DNA from: Prasinococcaceae sp. CCMP 1430
Lineage: Eukaryota; Prasinodermophyta; Palmophyllophyceae; Prasinococcales; Prasinococcaceae
Length of the DNA stretch: 64,000 nucleotides
Assembly: GCA_013416795.1 (NCBI GenBank)
Contig: RQSC01000029.1
Location: forward strand, 680,610 to 744,609
Reading direction: 5' to 3'
Positions 1 through 9,732 of this stretch are shown here, piece by piece (the stretch's first letter is position 1; every line of letters begins with the position of its first letter). The notes under the pieces are model-generated. The model saw nothing but the letters and a program-made list of their open reading frames with translations. It did no database searches and was not told where the DNA came from. The position numbers were made by a program, and so were the translations under genes.

Positions 1-1237
1 TGGCGCGCCTGCGAGTTGCCCTCCACCGCGCTCGTCGTACTCGCGCCAGAGCCAGCAGCCGCGCTGGGGCCAGCGTGTGTTTGTGCGCCCATGTGCAAGC
101 CGCTACTCGCGCCAGGTGCGGCGCTGGCCATCATAGCCGTGCGTGCCTATGCGCGCGCCCACGCGCCCGCGTCGCCGCGGGAGAGTTGCACGTGCCCCGC
201 GTCCGCCCGGGAACGCGCGCCCGCGTGGTCGTCTCGCACGCCGGGGCCGATGCTCCAGCCCGCGCCCGCGCGCGGGGCTTGCACGCGCCCGCGGATGCGC
301 ACGGCACCAGCCTGCGCCTCCCGCAGCGTCAGACCGCCGCGTGCACGCACCCCGTCCTGCACCCTCCGCCCGCGCCCCCTCAGCGGTGCCCTCGCCGCGC
401 ACCGCTTGTGGCGCGACGCGCCCGCCCACTTGAGGAAGCCGCCATTCCATCGCCTCCTTCTTGCCCATGAGGACGCTGTTGACCGCGCGCTCCGAAAGCG
501 GCGCGCCGCGCTCGCCCGCAGAATGAGTTAACCCTACAAACTTCGCACAAATTTAAAATCATATGGTGTTCATTCTACCCTAACTCAACCCAAACCCTTG
601 TACCGTGCGAATTCGCATGCGCGCCTCTGCGTGGAGACTTCTGCCATCCTCATCTGACGCGCGCGCGCTCGGTCGGGGAACGCGGGCCCTTGCGGCGATG
701 GGAGGGACGCGCGTGGGCGGGGTGGGGCGGGGGTGGCGCGGGGATGGCTGGCTGAGGGGGGGGAATGGGACGGGCCCGGAGCACGGGCAGGGAGCGGCGC
801 AGTCGGTCCGGGCAGGGCGGATGCCCTGACCGGCCGAGCGCGCGCGCTCGCGCTGGCTGGCTGGTGCCCCCGCCCGGCCTGCGCTTGGAGGGGCATATGG
901 CTGGCTGGCTGCTGCTGGCGGCTCGGAACTTGGGGAGCGTAGGGTGATGCCTGGCAGGGCATCGAGGTTCCCCTGGCTGGAAGTTTCTTTCACGTCCTTG
1001 GTTGGTTGGGGAACAGCCGGGGGGCGCCAGTTGTCGCGTTCCCCCGGGCGCGCGGAAGCGGCGCGCCGCCGAGCGCTCCGGCCGGGGGCCGAGGGCCGGG
1101 GGGACGCCACAGCGCGTGCGGGCGCGGGCACGCGGCGGGCGCGCGGCGACGGCGAGCGGCGCGGGGAACCGTGTCGCGGTGACAAGGAAGGAGCGCGCGA
1201 GCGCGAGCGCGGGCGCAAGAACTGTCGCGCGACGGAG
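1..1237. other. No confident gene; AT-richer island at 530-600
   Basis: Both strands carry long open frames here, but they are Arg/Ala/Pro-rich as expected of very GC-rich DNA, and I recognise no domain in them. One minus-strand stretch just left of position 500 (around a Met codon at 468, reading toward the left edge) looks slightly more protein-like and could be the first exon of a gene leaving the window, but this is weak. An AT-richer segment at 530-600 resembles the promoter islands seen elsewhere and contains ACCCTAAC. Confidence 0.4.
577..584 (+). promoter_or_regulatory. Telo-box-like ACCCTAAC element
   Basis: An exact ACCCTAAC octamer lies in the AT-richer island left of the hypothetical gene at 1238-1800. 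The same octamer occurs in four divergent promoters of this window. Its role as a regulatory site is inferred from that repetition and from the plant telo-box (AAACCCTAA), which marks promoters of growth and translation genes. Confidence 0.3.
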
Positions 1238-1800
1238 ATGCCGCCCCGCGCGGCGCCGTCGGGGTCGCCGCACGCCGACGCGATGCGCACGGCCCAGGCC
1301 TCGCGCAAGCGGGCGGCCCGCGTTGCCCTCGCCGGTGGGGACGGGCCGGGTTGCTGGTGCTGGCTTGTCACTGTTGAGGAGGCAGCACACTCGCGGCGGC
1401 AGCGGCTCGGCAGAGCTGAGAACACGGGCACGCTTGCGAGGCTCACGGCCGTTAACGGCGCGTACTACCGCTTCGCCTCGGAGGTGTGCGCGCCACGTCC
1501 ACTGTGTTTGCGTGCGTACACATAAGGATGCGTGCGCTCCTGCGAGCGCGCTCGATGGCTCGCGCAAAATCGAGCTGTGAACGCGCTGCTGACCCTCCTA
1601 CCGCTCATCGGACGATCTTTCCCACGCAGACGCGTCCCAAAAAGAAGCGGCGGCAACGGCACCACTTGTTGCACGAGAACGAGTTCTTCCTCGGCTGGGT
1701 GCGCTCCGGTGAGGATGCGGACGGCGACGTCGTCACAGGCGACGTGCTCGAGCCTACCTGGCAGGAACTGAGCCACATCGACCTTGGTGTGGAGGAGTAA
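1238..1800 (+). CDS. Hypothetical small basic protein, two exons
   Basis: I do not recognise this protein. A reading frame from Met 1238 ends at a good donor (GAG|GTGTGC at 1483/1484) and continues in phase after a pyrimidine-rich acceptor (CCCACGCAG at 1629), giving exons 1238-1483 and 1630-1800, 138 residues. The N-terminal part is Arg/Ala-rich. The last exon opens with a basic KKKRR cluster, a possible nuclear signal, and ends in an acidic, less biased tail (stop at 1798-1800). The stop sits 95 bp from the convergent ALG6 stop, the spacing seen at other convergent gene ends here. The start is uncertain and the upstream exon may be wrong; only the last exon looks convincingly coding. Confidence 0.3.
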
Positions 1801-1895
1801 CATGCGGGGGAAGCGTGAGATATCTGAGCAGCGCAGCACCGACCGACGGCGACGACGCACACGCCGGCGCGCGCCTCGCGTAGTACTCTCAATTA

Positions 1896-3780
1896 TTATT
1901 GCCATTTCTTCTGTGCCGCCGCTGATGACCCAGTGCAGTCATCATCGTCGGCATCACAACGAAGCTGCGCGAGCGTACCGCAGGCGAGCGCCACCAGCAC
2001 GTGAGCAGCGCTGTACGCCGAGCCTAGTGCGTCGTGCAGATACGGCAGTGCAGGCGGCGGGGCAACGAAGATGGCCAGAGCGTGTAACACTGCTACGCCG
2101 AGCAGAGACACGACGACGACCGGCCACATGAGGCAGGAGAAGTCCGTCAGGCGTGAACTCCGGACCCCACTGCCCTCGCCACCCTTCCATGCTCTGGTCT
2201 TGCTTTTGTCGTCGTCGACGCCCTGAATGCCCGCAGTCTCGGCGTGCCCCTTCGCACTCGCATCGCTGTGGTCCAGCGCACCGTAGAGCACCGCGTGCAG
2301 CAGCAGCAGCGCGGCGTACGCCACCGCCTGGCCGTCCTTGTGTAGCAGCGGCCACATCGAAAAAGCACCGATGGCCTGCGCCCAGCCAGCCAGGACCGGG
2401 TGCTCACCAGCCAAGAGAGTGAGTGGCAGCAGCGGCAAGAGGATAGACTTCTCGTGCACCTGTACGCGCGCGGCGCGCGTACGAGCCACGCGCGGGTGTC
2501 AGGCGGGCCGCCGCGCTTTGTGCGCGCCAACACGCGCACGCGCGTGCCGTCGAATATACGCCTGCCGGCGCTTGTGGCGCACCTGGAAAGAGAACAGGAA
2601 GAAGGCAAGCGAGCAGTTCATCAGGCACAGCAGGAAACCTCGGCGGCTAGGGCGCACCACCTGGTGGCATACCGCCGGCGCCATGGCTACGAGCGTCGCG
2701 AGCAGGCACAACACCGGCATGAGCTGTGGTGGCACCAAGCGCTTCCACTTGATGGCCAGGCTCGAGGCGCACCAGAAATTCGCCACGTAGTCCTCAAAGA
2801 GGCCGCGTGAGAAGGGAAATAACCTTCTGACGACCTGGGTCGCGGCGTCGGCAGAGCCCAACCATGGCGCCCACAAGAGAACAAAGACGCCAATGACGGT
2901 CGCTCCAAGTCGGCACACCTGAGCAGCGACGCGCGCCGCGCCGGCGGCGCCGCTGCACTGGCCCTGCGGATGCGCCTTGCGTCAGCCTTGGGCTCTCACT
3001 CAGTTTGCTCCCTCGCTCTCGAACGCTCCAACACGCACAAGGGCAAGAGCGCTGGTTGCTCGTACGCACCTTCCCCCGTCGCAGCGCTTTGCCGAGCATG
3101 TATGCAAAAAAGGCCGGCGCGTAGTAGAGCGCCATCTGCTTGTGGTTAAGCGCCAGGGCAAACGCGACCGCGCCTGCGATGTCAGCACCTCTCATAGCGA
3201 GAGCTGCGCCTGCAATGCTCAGGCCCAGGCTCACGCCGTTGTACTGAAAGTGCCCGTGGTCGATGAGCAGCAGGCAAGGCTGCAGAGCGAGCGCGGCGAA
3301 CGCGCGCAGGGCACGCTTCTCGCCTCGACCATCGCCTGGCTTCCTCCCGCCTTGGCGCGAGTAGTACGCCATCGCAGCAGCGTAACACGCAGGAAGGTAG
3401 CACATCACATCGCCAAGGATGACGCTCAAGCGCATGGCCGCCTTGCTCGCCTCCGACTCGAAGCCGCGGCTCCGCTTGCCGAGCGCGAGCGCCTCCGGCC
3501 CTGCGAGCGCCGCGACGAGCCCCCCGCACGCGCGCGAGTGGTACGCCGTCAGTGGCGGGTAATCGAGGCCCCAGTACTGCAGGTCGTTGTGCTCGCCCTG
3601 CTCGTACCACTCGCGCGCCGGCAGGTGCAGCGTGAGCTCCATCCAGTGGCGCTGCGCTTCGTAGTCGCCGTACATCGGCGGCGTGGATTCGCCCGAGTGT
3701 GGCCCGAGCCCGACGGCGGCGCGCGCCACAAGCGCAGCCACCGCCACGCACGGCGCGCCGAGCGCGCCGAGCGCGTCCAT
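1896..3780 (-). CDS. ALG6: Dolichyl-P-Glc:Man9GlcNAc2-PP-dolichol alpha-1,3-glucosyltransferase (ALG6)
   Basis: ALG6 adds the first glucose to the lipid-linked oligosaccharide on the lumenal side of the ER, a step needed for efficient N-glycosylation. Three exons join in phase 0: 3780-3070, 2918-2583 and 2459-1896, with donors GTGCGT and GTGCGC. The ALG6/ALG8-family signature WGLDYPPLTAYHS is present about 50 residues into the mature region. The PLTAY form favours ALG6 over ALG8, which has PPFFAW. HGHFQYNG, LNHKQMALYYAP and PFSRGLFEDYVANFWC follow, as in yeast and human ALG6. Several hydrophobic segments indicate a GT-C multispanning protein. The chosen start (Met at 3780, just before a hydrophobic segment) gives 536 residues, close to yeast Alg6 at 544; an in-frame Met at 3906 would add 42 Arg/Pro-rich residues. 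A hydrophilic Asp/Lys-rich loop in the last exon interrupts the C-terminal membrane segments and may be lineage-specific. Confidence 0.92.
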
Positions 3781-4133
3781 CGTGCCCGGCGTGGCGAAGC
3801 GGCGCGTTGGCGAGCGGGCCAGCGGGCCCGCCGGCGGGCCCCGGCAGACCACCGCAGGAGCCGCGCGGCTTGTGGCATCCATCCTGGAGCGAGGATGTTG
3901 AGCCATATCAAAATCAAATCACGGTGGTGAAGCCGATGCCGGCGGAACCTGCCGTGTGGAAGGTGCTGATCGCCCCCCCATCACCCCCACCCCCATCCAC
4001 CCCTCCTCCCTCCCGTTGCACGCCAGCGCCTACCCGCGTGCCCATGGCGCGCGCACCAGCGCCCTGCAGGCGCGGCTGGAAGCGAACGTGGTGATTAGTG
4101 GCGTTAAAAATGAGGCGCACGAAAGCAGCCGGC
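3781..4133. other. Spacer between DYRKP stop and ALG6 start
   Basis: This 353-bp stretch separates two minus-strand genes in tandem. It should hold the DYRKP 3' end and the ALG6 promoter and 5' UTR. It contains a C-rich run near 3975-4015. The in-frame Met at 3906 for ALG6 lies inside it. No other gene is visible. Confidence 0.5.
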
Positions 4134-6506
4134 CTACACCTCCGCTCCTGCCCACTCGATGGGGCCGAGGTCCTCGGCGAGCCACGGATGCTTCAGTGCC
4201 TCTGCCGCCGTCGGCCGCTCCTCAGGGTCGCGCGTAAGCAGGTGCTCCACGAAGGCGACCAGCCCCTTCGGGGCGCCGGGCATCTGCGACGCGAGAGTTG
4301 TGCGCTTGGGAACCAGGTAGCTGAAGCGTTCGTCCTCCCCACGCTCGAAGATCCTGCCCTGTCGCGTAAAGTACTTGTGCGCGTGTCGCGAGGGCTCCAG
4401 GACCGTTGGCGGGAAGGGGCCATTGAGCGCTACCACACGAGCCAGGAGTGAAGCAGGTCCATCGTTCTGGAATAGCACGACGCCGCTCCACAGCTCGGCG
4501 AGGATGCATCCCAGCGACCAAATGTCGATGCCCTGTGAGTACGGCGCGCCGATGATCACCTCCGGCGCGCGGTAGTTGCGACTCTGTACGTAGCTGCTTA
4601 GATGGTCCGTGAGGAAACAAGAACTTCCGAGGTCGATCACCTTGATGTCGCACGTTTTGGGGTCGCGGATGAGGATATTTTCGGGTTTCAGGTCGCAGTG
4701 GATCAGACCCAGAGAGTGGATGAACGCGAGTCCCTCGAGCACCTGACGAGCGATGCGCTGGAGCCGCGCGGGCACGAAATACGGCGCGTCGGTCCGCTCG
4801 CGCAGGCTCTTCTGCCACTCGTACAGATTGGACTGCAGCAGCTCGCACACTATGAACAGATGCTCGCGATGGTAGAAGTAGTCGAATAGCCGGAGGATGT
4901 GTTTCTCATCGGCAGGGTCGCATGAGTTCACGTACTGCGAGGAATGGCGCGCACGCAGCGCGATCGTCAGCTGTTGCTTGTCACTGATGCGCGACCACCG
5001 GGCAGAGAGCGCCCTTCAGCGCCGCACCTTGAGCAATTTGATCTCATCGAGGCTTTGGTCGAAGAAGTCCTTATTGTTCTTGATGATCTTCATGCACACC
5101 ATGGTGCCATTCTGCAAGTCCAGCGTCTGGATCGCAGTGCTGAACGCAGCCGAGCCAAGCTTGTCAATCACTTGGTATCTGCCTGCGATAACCTCGCCAA
5201 GCTGCACGGGAAAGTCCTTGCATTCCTCGAAGCCGGTGTGCCGTCGCCGATGGATCACCCGCAGCGTAAATGTCTCGTACTCCTCGCCCATGGCCTCCAT
5301 ACTAGCGCTGTCAGGCCTTCCACCGTGCGCCCGGCCGCCGCCGAGATGTCCCCCAATGCCTAAGCTTCCGCGGCTGCCCATGCTACTGCGCGAGCCCAGC
5401 AGGCTGCGCAGCGCGTTCATGTCGTAGAAGCCGGCCTTTTGGCCCATCTCGCCATGCTGGTCACTTCCACGCGAGGGGGGTACCTCGTTGGTCCTCGCTG
5501 AGATCACCTCAGCCTCCGAGGTCGACGGCCGCATCTGATCCTCCCCAGCCCCGGCGCCGCCAGGCACGCCCGCATCCGAGAAGCTCGTCCTGCGCCGGCG
5601 CCGGCGCTGCCTGCGCGCCTGCCAATTTCCCACCTCGCTCTCGTCTCCGATTGTGTCGTCGCCTTCCTGCGGCTGCGCGCCGCCCTCCTCCACCTCGTCC
5701 CCCGTCTCCGGATTCGACGGGAACAGCGCGTCGCCATCCATCGGCGGAGTCTCCGGGAGCACCGGGAAGGAAAATCCGCCACCACCGCCTCCACCGCCGC
5801 CGTCGAGCCCGCCGGCCTCGCTGCGCTCTTCCTCTTTCAGGCCTCCGAGGACGTCCCCGATTTCGTTCCCACTGTCCAGGTCCAAGGAGATCTCCCTGCG
5901 GTGCTTCCCGCGCGGCGCCCGCTCGCGGCTGCTGCCGTCGGCCCCCTCGGCGCCCCCATCAGCACCCTCTTCGGAGCCTCCCTCCTCGGCGCCTCCGTCC
6001 TCGGCGCCCTCGTCGGCGCTGGCGAAGTCATCGCTCAGCGTCATGTCCCCCTCGTGAGTGCTGTCCAGCTCGTCCTCTTTGCTCCCGCTAGCGTTCCCGT
6101 CGCCGTCATCGTCCGTCTCCTCATCCGTGAGCGAACCAACCAGCTCTTCCCCGTAGAAGCGCTCCATGTCGTCGACTGGCACGCGGTAGTAGCCCAATTC
6201 GTCCTCCTCCCAGCTCTCGTCCATCTCGGGTGGGCACGAGTCAGCAGGGCTCAGCGGCGGGGCCGGACGCGAGCGAGCAGCAGAGCCAGACGCGCTGCTG
6301 CGCGTGGCGCTGCTCGCGCCACTGCTGGGCCGCGACGCCACGGCATCCTCATCGCGCGCATCCGATACCGCCACGCGCTCGGCTCCCGCTCCGACAGCGG
6401 TCCCCTTCCCTGCTTCCCCGGCACGCGCCAGCGCCGCCTCGAGGAGATTCGCCGAGCTGTCCTCGCCAGCCTGCCGCAACAACTCGATCGCCCACGCGGC
6501 CGACAT
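4134..6506 (-). CDS. DYRK-family protein kinase, plant/algal DYRKP type
   Basis: This is a CMGC Ser/Thr-Tyr kinase with a long acidic, low-complexity N-terminal region (about 390 residues, with Gly and Glu/Asp runs) and a C-terminal kinase domain. Exons 6506-5028 and 4934-4134 join in phase 0 through a 93-bp intron; Met 6506 gives 759 residues. The catalytic lysine lies in VCMKIIKNNKDFFDQSLDEI, the catalytic loop is IHCDLKPEN, the DFG position reads DLG (VIDLGSSCF), and the activation loop is YVQSRNYRAPEV, with the Tyr that DYRKs autophosphorylate at YVQ. HTGFEECKDFP and LGSAAFS ahead of the ATP site, together with HCD and DLG, are typical of plant DYRKP kinases, not of animal DYRK1/2. In Chlamydomonas, loss of a DYRKP kinase causes over-accumulation of starch and oil under stress, so a role in storage or growth control is a reasonable inference. 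An in-frame Met at 6896 would add 130 Arg/Pro-rich residues and is less likely. Confidence 0.9.
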
Positions 6507-7048
6507 CCTGGCGGAGGCTGAAGCAGCCGCGAGTGAGGCCGGGGCGAGCAGCCCGGGCGGGTGCAGGAGGGGCCAGCGACCCTTGCCGCGAGGGGACGCT
6601 CGCCGCCAGCAGGGCCGGGGGTCGCGGCCGCTCCCTGTGGCGCCCCCGCCCGGCAACGCCCAACACCCGCGCGCCAGCGCGCGCTTGTGCGGTCCGCCTC
6701 GACGAAATGCTTTTATTCCGCAAACGCTTCCATCTTTTCGAGTTGACCGCCCAAGAAAAGCGGCCGCGGAAAACGAGAGAGGATCGCGCGTTTGGCGCGC
6801 GCCACCGCGCCGCGCGGGGACGCGCATATGGGGTTTTAAAAAGGGTTTACAGTATACATGTGCTGTGTCTCTGTGTGCCTGTGTACCTGGGGCCACACGG
6901 CGCGCGGGCGCGGCGCGCCGCGAGGTGTGGGAGGGAGCGGGTGGGGGAAGGGCGGCGCGCGGTGCGGGGCCGGTGGGTGTTTGCTGCGGTGGTCGCGTGG
7001 GCGCGAGCGCGTGGGCGCGGGCGCGTGGGCGCGAGCGCGTGGGCGGTG
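6507..7048. promoter_or_regulatory. Divergent promoter region DYRKP / SELENOS
   Basis: A 542-bp spacer between head-to-head start codons. Two AT-richer islands stand out from the GC background, near 6705-6765 and near 6832-6862. The second reads TTTTAAAAAGGGTTTA and includes TAAACCC on the minus strand, a partial telo-box. Just upstream of the SELENOS Met is a degenerate GTGGGCGCGAGC repeat (6996-7045). Transcription starts cannot be placed from sequence alone. Confidence 0.5.
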
Positions 7049-7570
7049 ATGGCGTTCCCCGGGGACGGCGCGCCGCATGGCACGGCGCCGTTCTACTCGT
7101 GGGCGCTTGCGTTCTTGCGCGACTTCCTCGCGGCGCACGGCTGGTCCATCGTGTTCGGCACGGTCGCGCTCGCGCTCGCGCTGCCGCCGCTGTGCGCCCG
7201 GCTGGGCGCCGTACGTGAGCGTCTCGAGGAGAGCGCAGACCCTGGCAGGCGGGATCGCCTCAACAACGGCGCGGCCGCCGCGCGCGCGCGCCAGCAGGCC
7301 GCGCTCGAGAAGGCTGCCGCCGAGCGCCGCGAGCAGGAGCGCGCACAGGCCGAGGAGCGCAGGCGCGCGGCGCAGGCGGCGCGCAACGCGCGCACGACCG
7401 GCGGCGACAGCGAATCCAGCGAAGCGCTCAAGTCGCTTGCGTCCACCAAACCCAAGCAAAAGCCCAAGCCCTCATACACCCTCGGCGGTAGCGCAGGAGC
7501 GAGCGGGAGCGGCGTCTACCGGCCCGGCGGTCCCTCTGCGCGCTACCGCAGTCGTGGTGGCTGAAGTTAG
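7049..7570 (+). CDS. SELENOS: Selenoprotein S (VIMP), apparent UGA-Sec at penultimate position
   Basis: SELENOS is a single-pass ER membrane protein that recruits p97/VCP to the Derlin-containing ERAD complex. The protein starts MAFPGDGAPHGT, has one hydrophobic membrane segment (about residues 31-54, GWSIVFGTVALALALPP), then a long Ala/Glu/Arg coiled coil with a VCP-interacting-type stretch ERRRAAQAARNAR, then a Gly/Ser/Pro-rich tail with YRPGG. The frame meets TGA at 7562-7564 right after RSRGG, then one sense codon (AGT) and TAG at 7568-7570. Animal and algal SelS end ...GG-Sec-G-stop, so the layout GG-(TGA)-S-stop is what a selenocysteine codon at residue 172 of 173 predicts. Family length (189 in human) agrees. 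I did not establish a SECIS element downstream. If TGA is a true stop the protein has 171 residues and is a non-Sec homologue. Confidence 0.85.
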
Positions 7571-7970
7571 TGCACGCGGCGGGTGAAGGCTCGCCGCGCC
7601 AGCGCCAGCGCGTCCATGCGCACGGGCCGCACGAGCCTACACCGCCGCGAGCACGCACTTGCCGCTCGCCCACTGAGCGGGACACGTGCCGCCGTGCGGA
7701 ACGGACAAGAGAGGAGAGAGGAGCAGGTAGCCGGGACGGCGCGCTATGACGGCGCGCGCGCGCAAGCACGGGCCGAGCCCTCGCCGCAGGCGGGAGGCGA
7801 CCCACGCCGCGTAGCCTGAGAACACACAGCGCCGACCCCACCCCTCAACACCTGTAATTGTGCTGTACCATACAAGCTTTTGCAATCTTCTGACCGGCGC
7901 AGCCCGCGGTTGCCACACTACGCGCGCGCGCACGCGTTCGCGCAGGAGCGCGCTCGCGCCCAGCCGCCCG
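7571..7970. other. SELENOS 3' region and oxygenase 5' region
   Basis: This spacer should contain the SELENOS 3' UTR, where a SECIS element is expected if the UGA is read as selenocysteine. An ATGA at 7745-7748, followed about 14 nt later by AA in a GC-rich context, is one loose candidate, but I could not fold a matching GA-containing 3' arm. An AT-richer patch at 7850-7895 is a likely promoter or 5' UTR for the next gene, with in-frame ATGs at 7863 and 7971. Confidence 0.4.
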
Positions 7971-9332
7971 ATGACGGCGATCGCAGCGCGTGCGCTCGCG
8001 GCTGTAGGGGCGCTACCGCGCGTGCGGCTGCGGTTGCGGCCGCCGCAGCGCCTGCGTGGCCGCTGCCGCGCGCTCGCAGCCGCCACCGCAGGCGATGACG
8101 CCATCGATGATGACGGCCCATTCGCGCCTGAGATGGAGGGCGTGGGCGCGCACGCGCAGCGCGTGAGGGTATGCGACACCTTCTTGGAGCCATCACTAGC
8201 CTCTTCCCTACGGGCCACCTTCGATGCGCGCCACGCAGACCCGCGCTCCCTCGGCGCCGAGCGCTTCGTCTGGGACTACTGGCATATGCCCGGGCAGTAT
8301 CGGCAGCTGCGCACGCCGGCCCAGGACTACTTTAGCAGGTGAGCGGCAGGCAACCGCAGACCTAGCTCTACACCCAGTTCTGTGCTTCGCGCCTGTGCTG
8401 ACAGAGCTTTCCCTCACGCGCCCCCTGCGTGCACGTCGCGCGTGCTGCGCACAGCGGCGAGGGCAGCACCGCGGGGGACTGGGAGGCACTAGAGCGCGCG
8501 CTGTTGGACTTCGGCCGGCGCGAGCTCGGTTGCTCGGCTCTCACGCCGCCATGGCTCTCGTCGTACGTGAGCGGCATGCAGCAGGAGTGGCACACGGACA
8601 ACGTGCACGGGCCGTGGGCATTCGTGCTCTCCCTCACGCACTGGGACGAGAGGAAGTTCTCCGGCGGCGAAACCGAACTCCTCACGCAACAAACCCTCGA
8701 CTACTGGTCGACGTCTGGGGCCTCCTCCGGTGTTGCCGAGGCACCGCAACTCGTAGAGCGCGTTGAGCCCCTCTTCAACCGCCTTACTCTCTTCGACCCG
8801 CGGCTCCCGCACGGCGTCAGAGAGGTACAGGGCGAGATGGACCCACGCAAGGGCAGGCTCGTGCTGCATGGCTGGTTCACGGAACCTGTGCCTTACTACG
8901 AGGTATTCGCGCGCACGCGCGCCGGAGAGTGCTTGTCTGCGCCGGCGTTTGGAATTCCGCCGGCCACTAACAGCGCGCATGTGCCTCGCGCGCGCACACA
9001 CGCAGGGCCCTGTGGCTGAAAGTGACTCGAAGCTCGCTGCTGCGGAGGAGACCATCAACGAGCGTCTGGCTGCACTCTTCGGCGAGCTCGAGCAGCTGCC
9101 TCCGTGTTTGGGTACGCTGGTGGTGCGCATGGACATCTCCGGCAAGGACGGCGCAGTGCGCTCGGTGAGGCCACTCACTGACACAGTGGTGGTTCGCCCC
9201 TGCGGCGCGGACGCCGAAGAGGTGCGCGCACAGGTGATGGCTGAGATCGGGGATGCGCTAGGTACTCTGTGGTTCGACGGTGCCATCGGCGCAGAGGATA
9301 GCGAGATCGTTCTGCCGCTCGTCTTTGAGTGA
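7971..9332 (+). CDS. 2-oxoglutarate/Fe(II)-dependent oxygenase family protein
   Basis: Three exons (7971-8338, 8455-8902, 9006-9332) splice in phase to a 380-residue protein. The N-terminal 40 residues are Arg/Ala-rich and look like an organelle targeting peptide. The oxygenase core shows the iron triad: HTD in QQEWHTDNVHGPW, then the distal His in DPRLPHGVREV. A 2-oxoglutarate-binding Arg follows in GRLVLHGWF. The fold thus resembles prolyl-4-hydroxylase-like 2OG oxygenases. The last exon adds about 108 residues with two amphipathic stretches and no cofactor motif, of unknown role. Substrate cannot be deduced. The splice between AG (8337-8338) and C (8455) recreates a Ser codon, which supports the model. 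The start could instead be the in-frame ATG at 7863. Confidence 0.8.
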
Positions 9333-9474
9333 CGACCTCCCTCAAAGTCACGGTAGGGCGTTTGCGTCATCGCGCTGGCATGGGCGTGGGCTGGTGAACG
9401 CCAGGCACGTACCACATCCGCATGATGCTGGCGAGCTGCAGCTTCCTCTCAGCCGAGCGGAAGAGATCGCGCCG

Positions 9475-9732
9475 TCATTCCTGTAGCAATACCAAACCTT
9501 TACCAGCCGTCACTGGAAAGATCAGGCTTGCATCGCTCACGACGCCTACAGAGCCTCCTACGCGCGCGGTAGCACTGCACGCAGATATCAGTGTGTCTTG
9601 AAGCACGATGGGCTCCTCCTCCTCCTCCTCCTCCTCCTCCTCCTCCGCCTGCTGCAGCAGCTGCTTCTGCTCCCCCTTTTTCTTGCGCGGTGGGAGCGCA
9701 GTCAGCTCGCCGCCGCCACCGCCGCCGTCCAT
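9475..9732 (-). CDS. Hypothetical 85-residue protein with a Glu run
   Basis: I do not recognise it. From Met 9732 the frame encodes a Gly run, a basic PPRKKKGEQKQ segment, an uninterrupted run of 11 Glu encoded by a GAG/CTC triplet repeat (about 9610-9645), and a 40-residue Ala/Val/Ser-rich tail ending at 9475. It is convergent with the oxygenase gene (stop 9332). The same frame stays open upstream to 10416, so Met 9732 may lie inside a longer exon. The less biased tail is the only hint that it is real. Confidence 0.3.
   Translation of the reverse strand: MDGGGGGGELTALPPRKKKGEQKQLLQQAEEEEEEEEEEEPIVLQDTLISACSATARVGGSVGVVSDASLIFPVTAGKGLVLLQE

Noticed and set aside
580-1567. Several 190-305 residue frames on both strands
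   Set aside because: Arg/Pro/Ala-rich in all frames as expected of about 75 percent GC DNA; mutually overlapping and without domains.
7745-7800. SECIS element for SELENOS
   Set aside because: ATGA and AA are present but I could not pair the helix with a GA-containing 3' arm, so it is not annotated.
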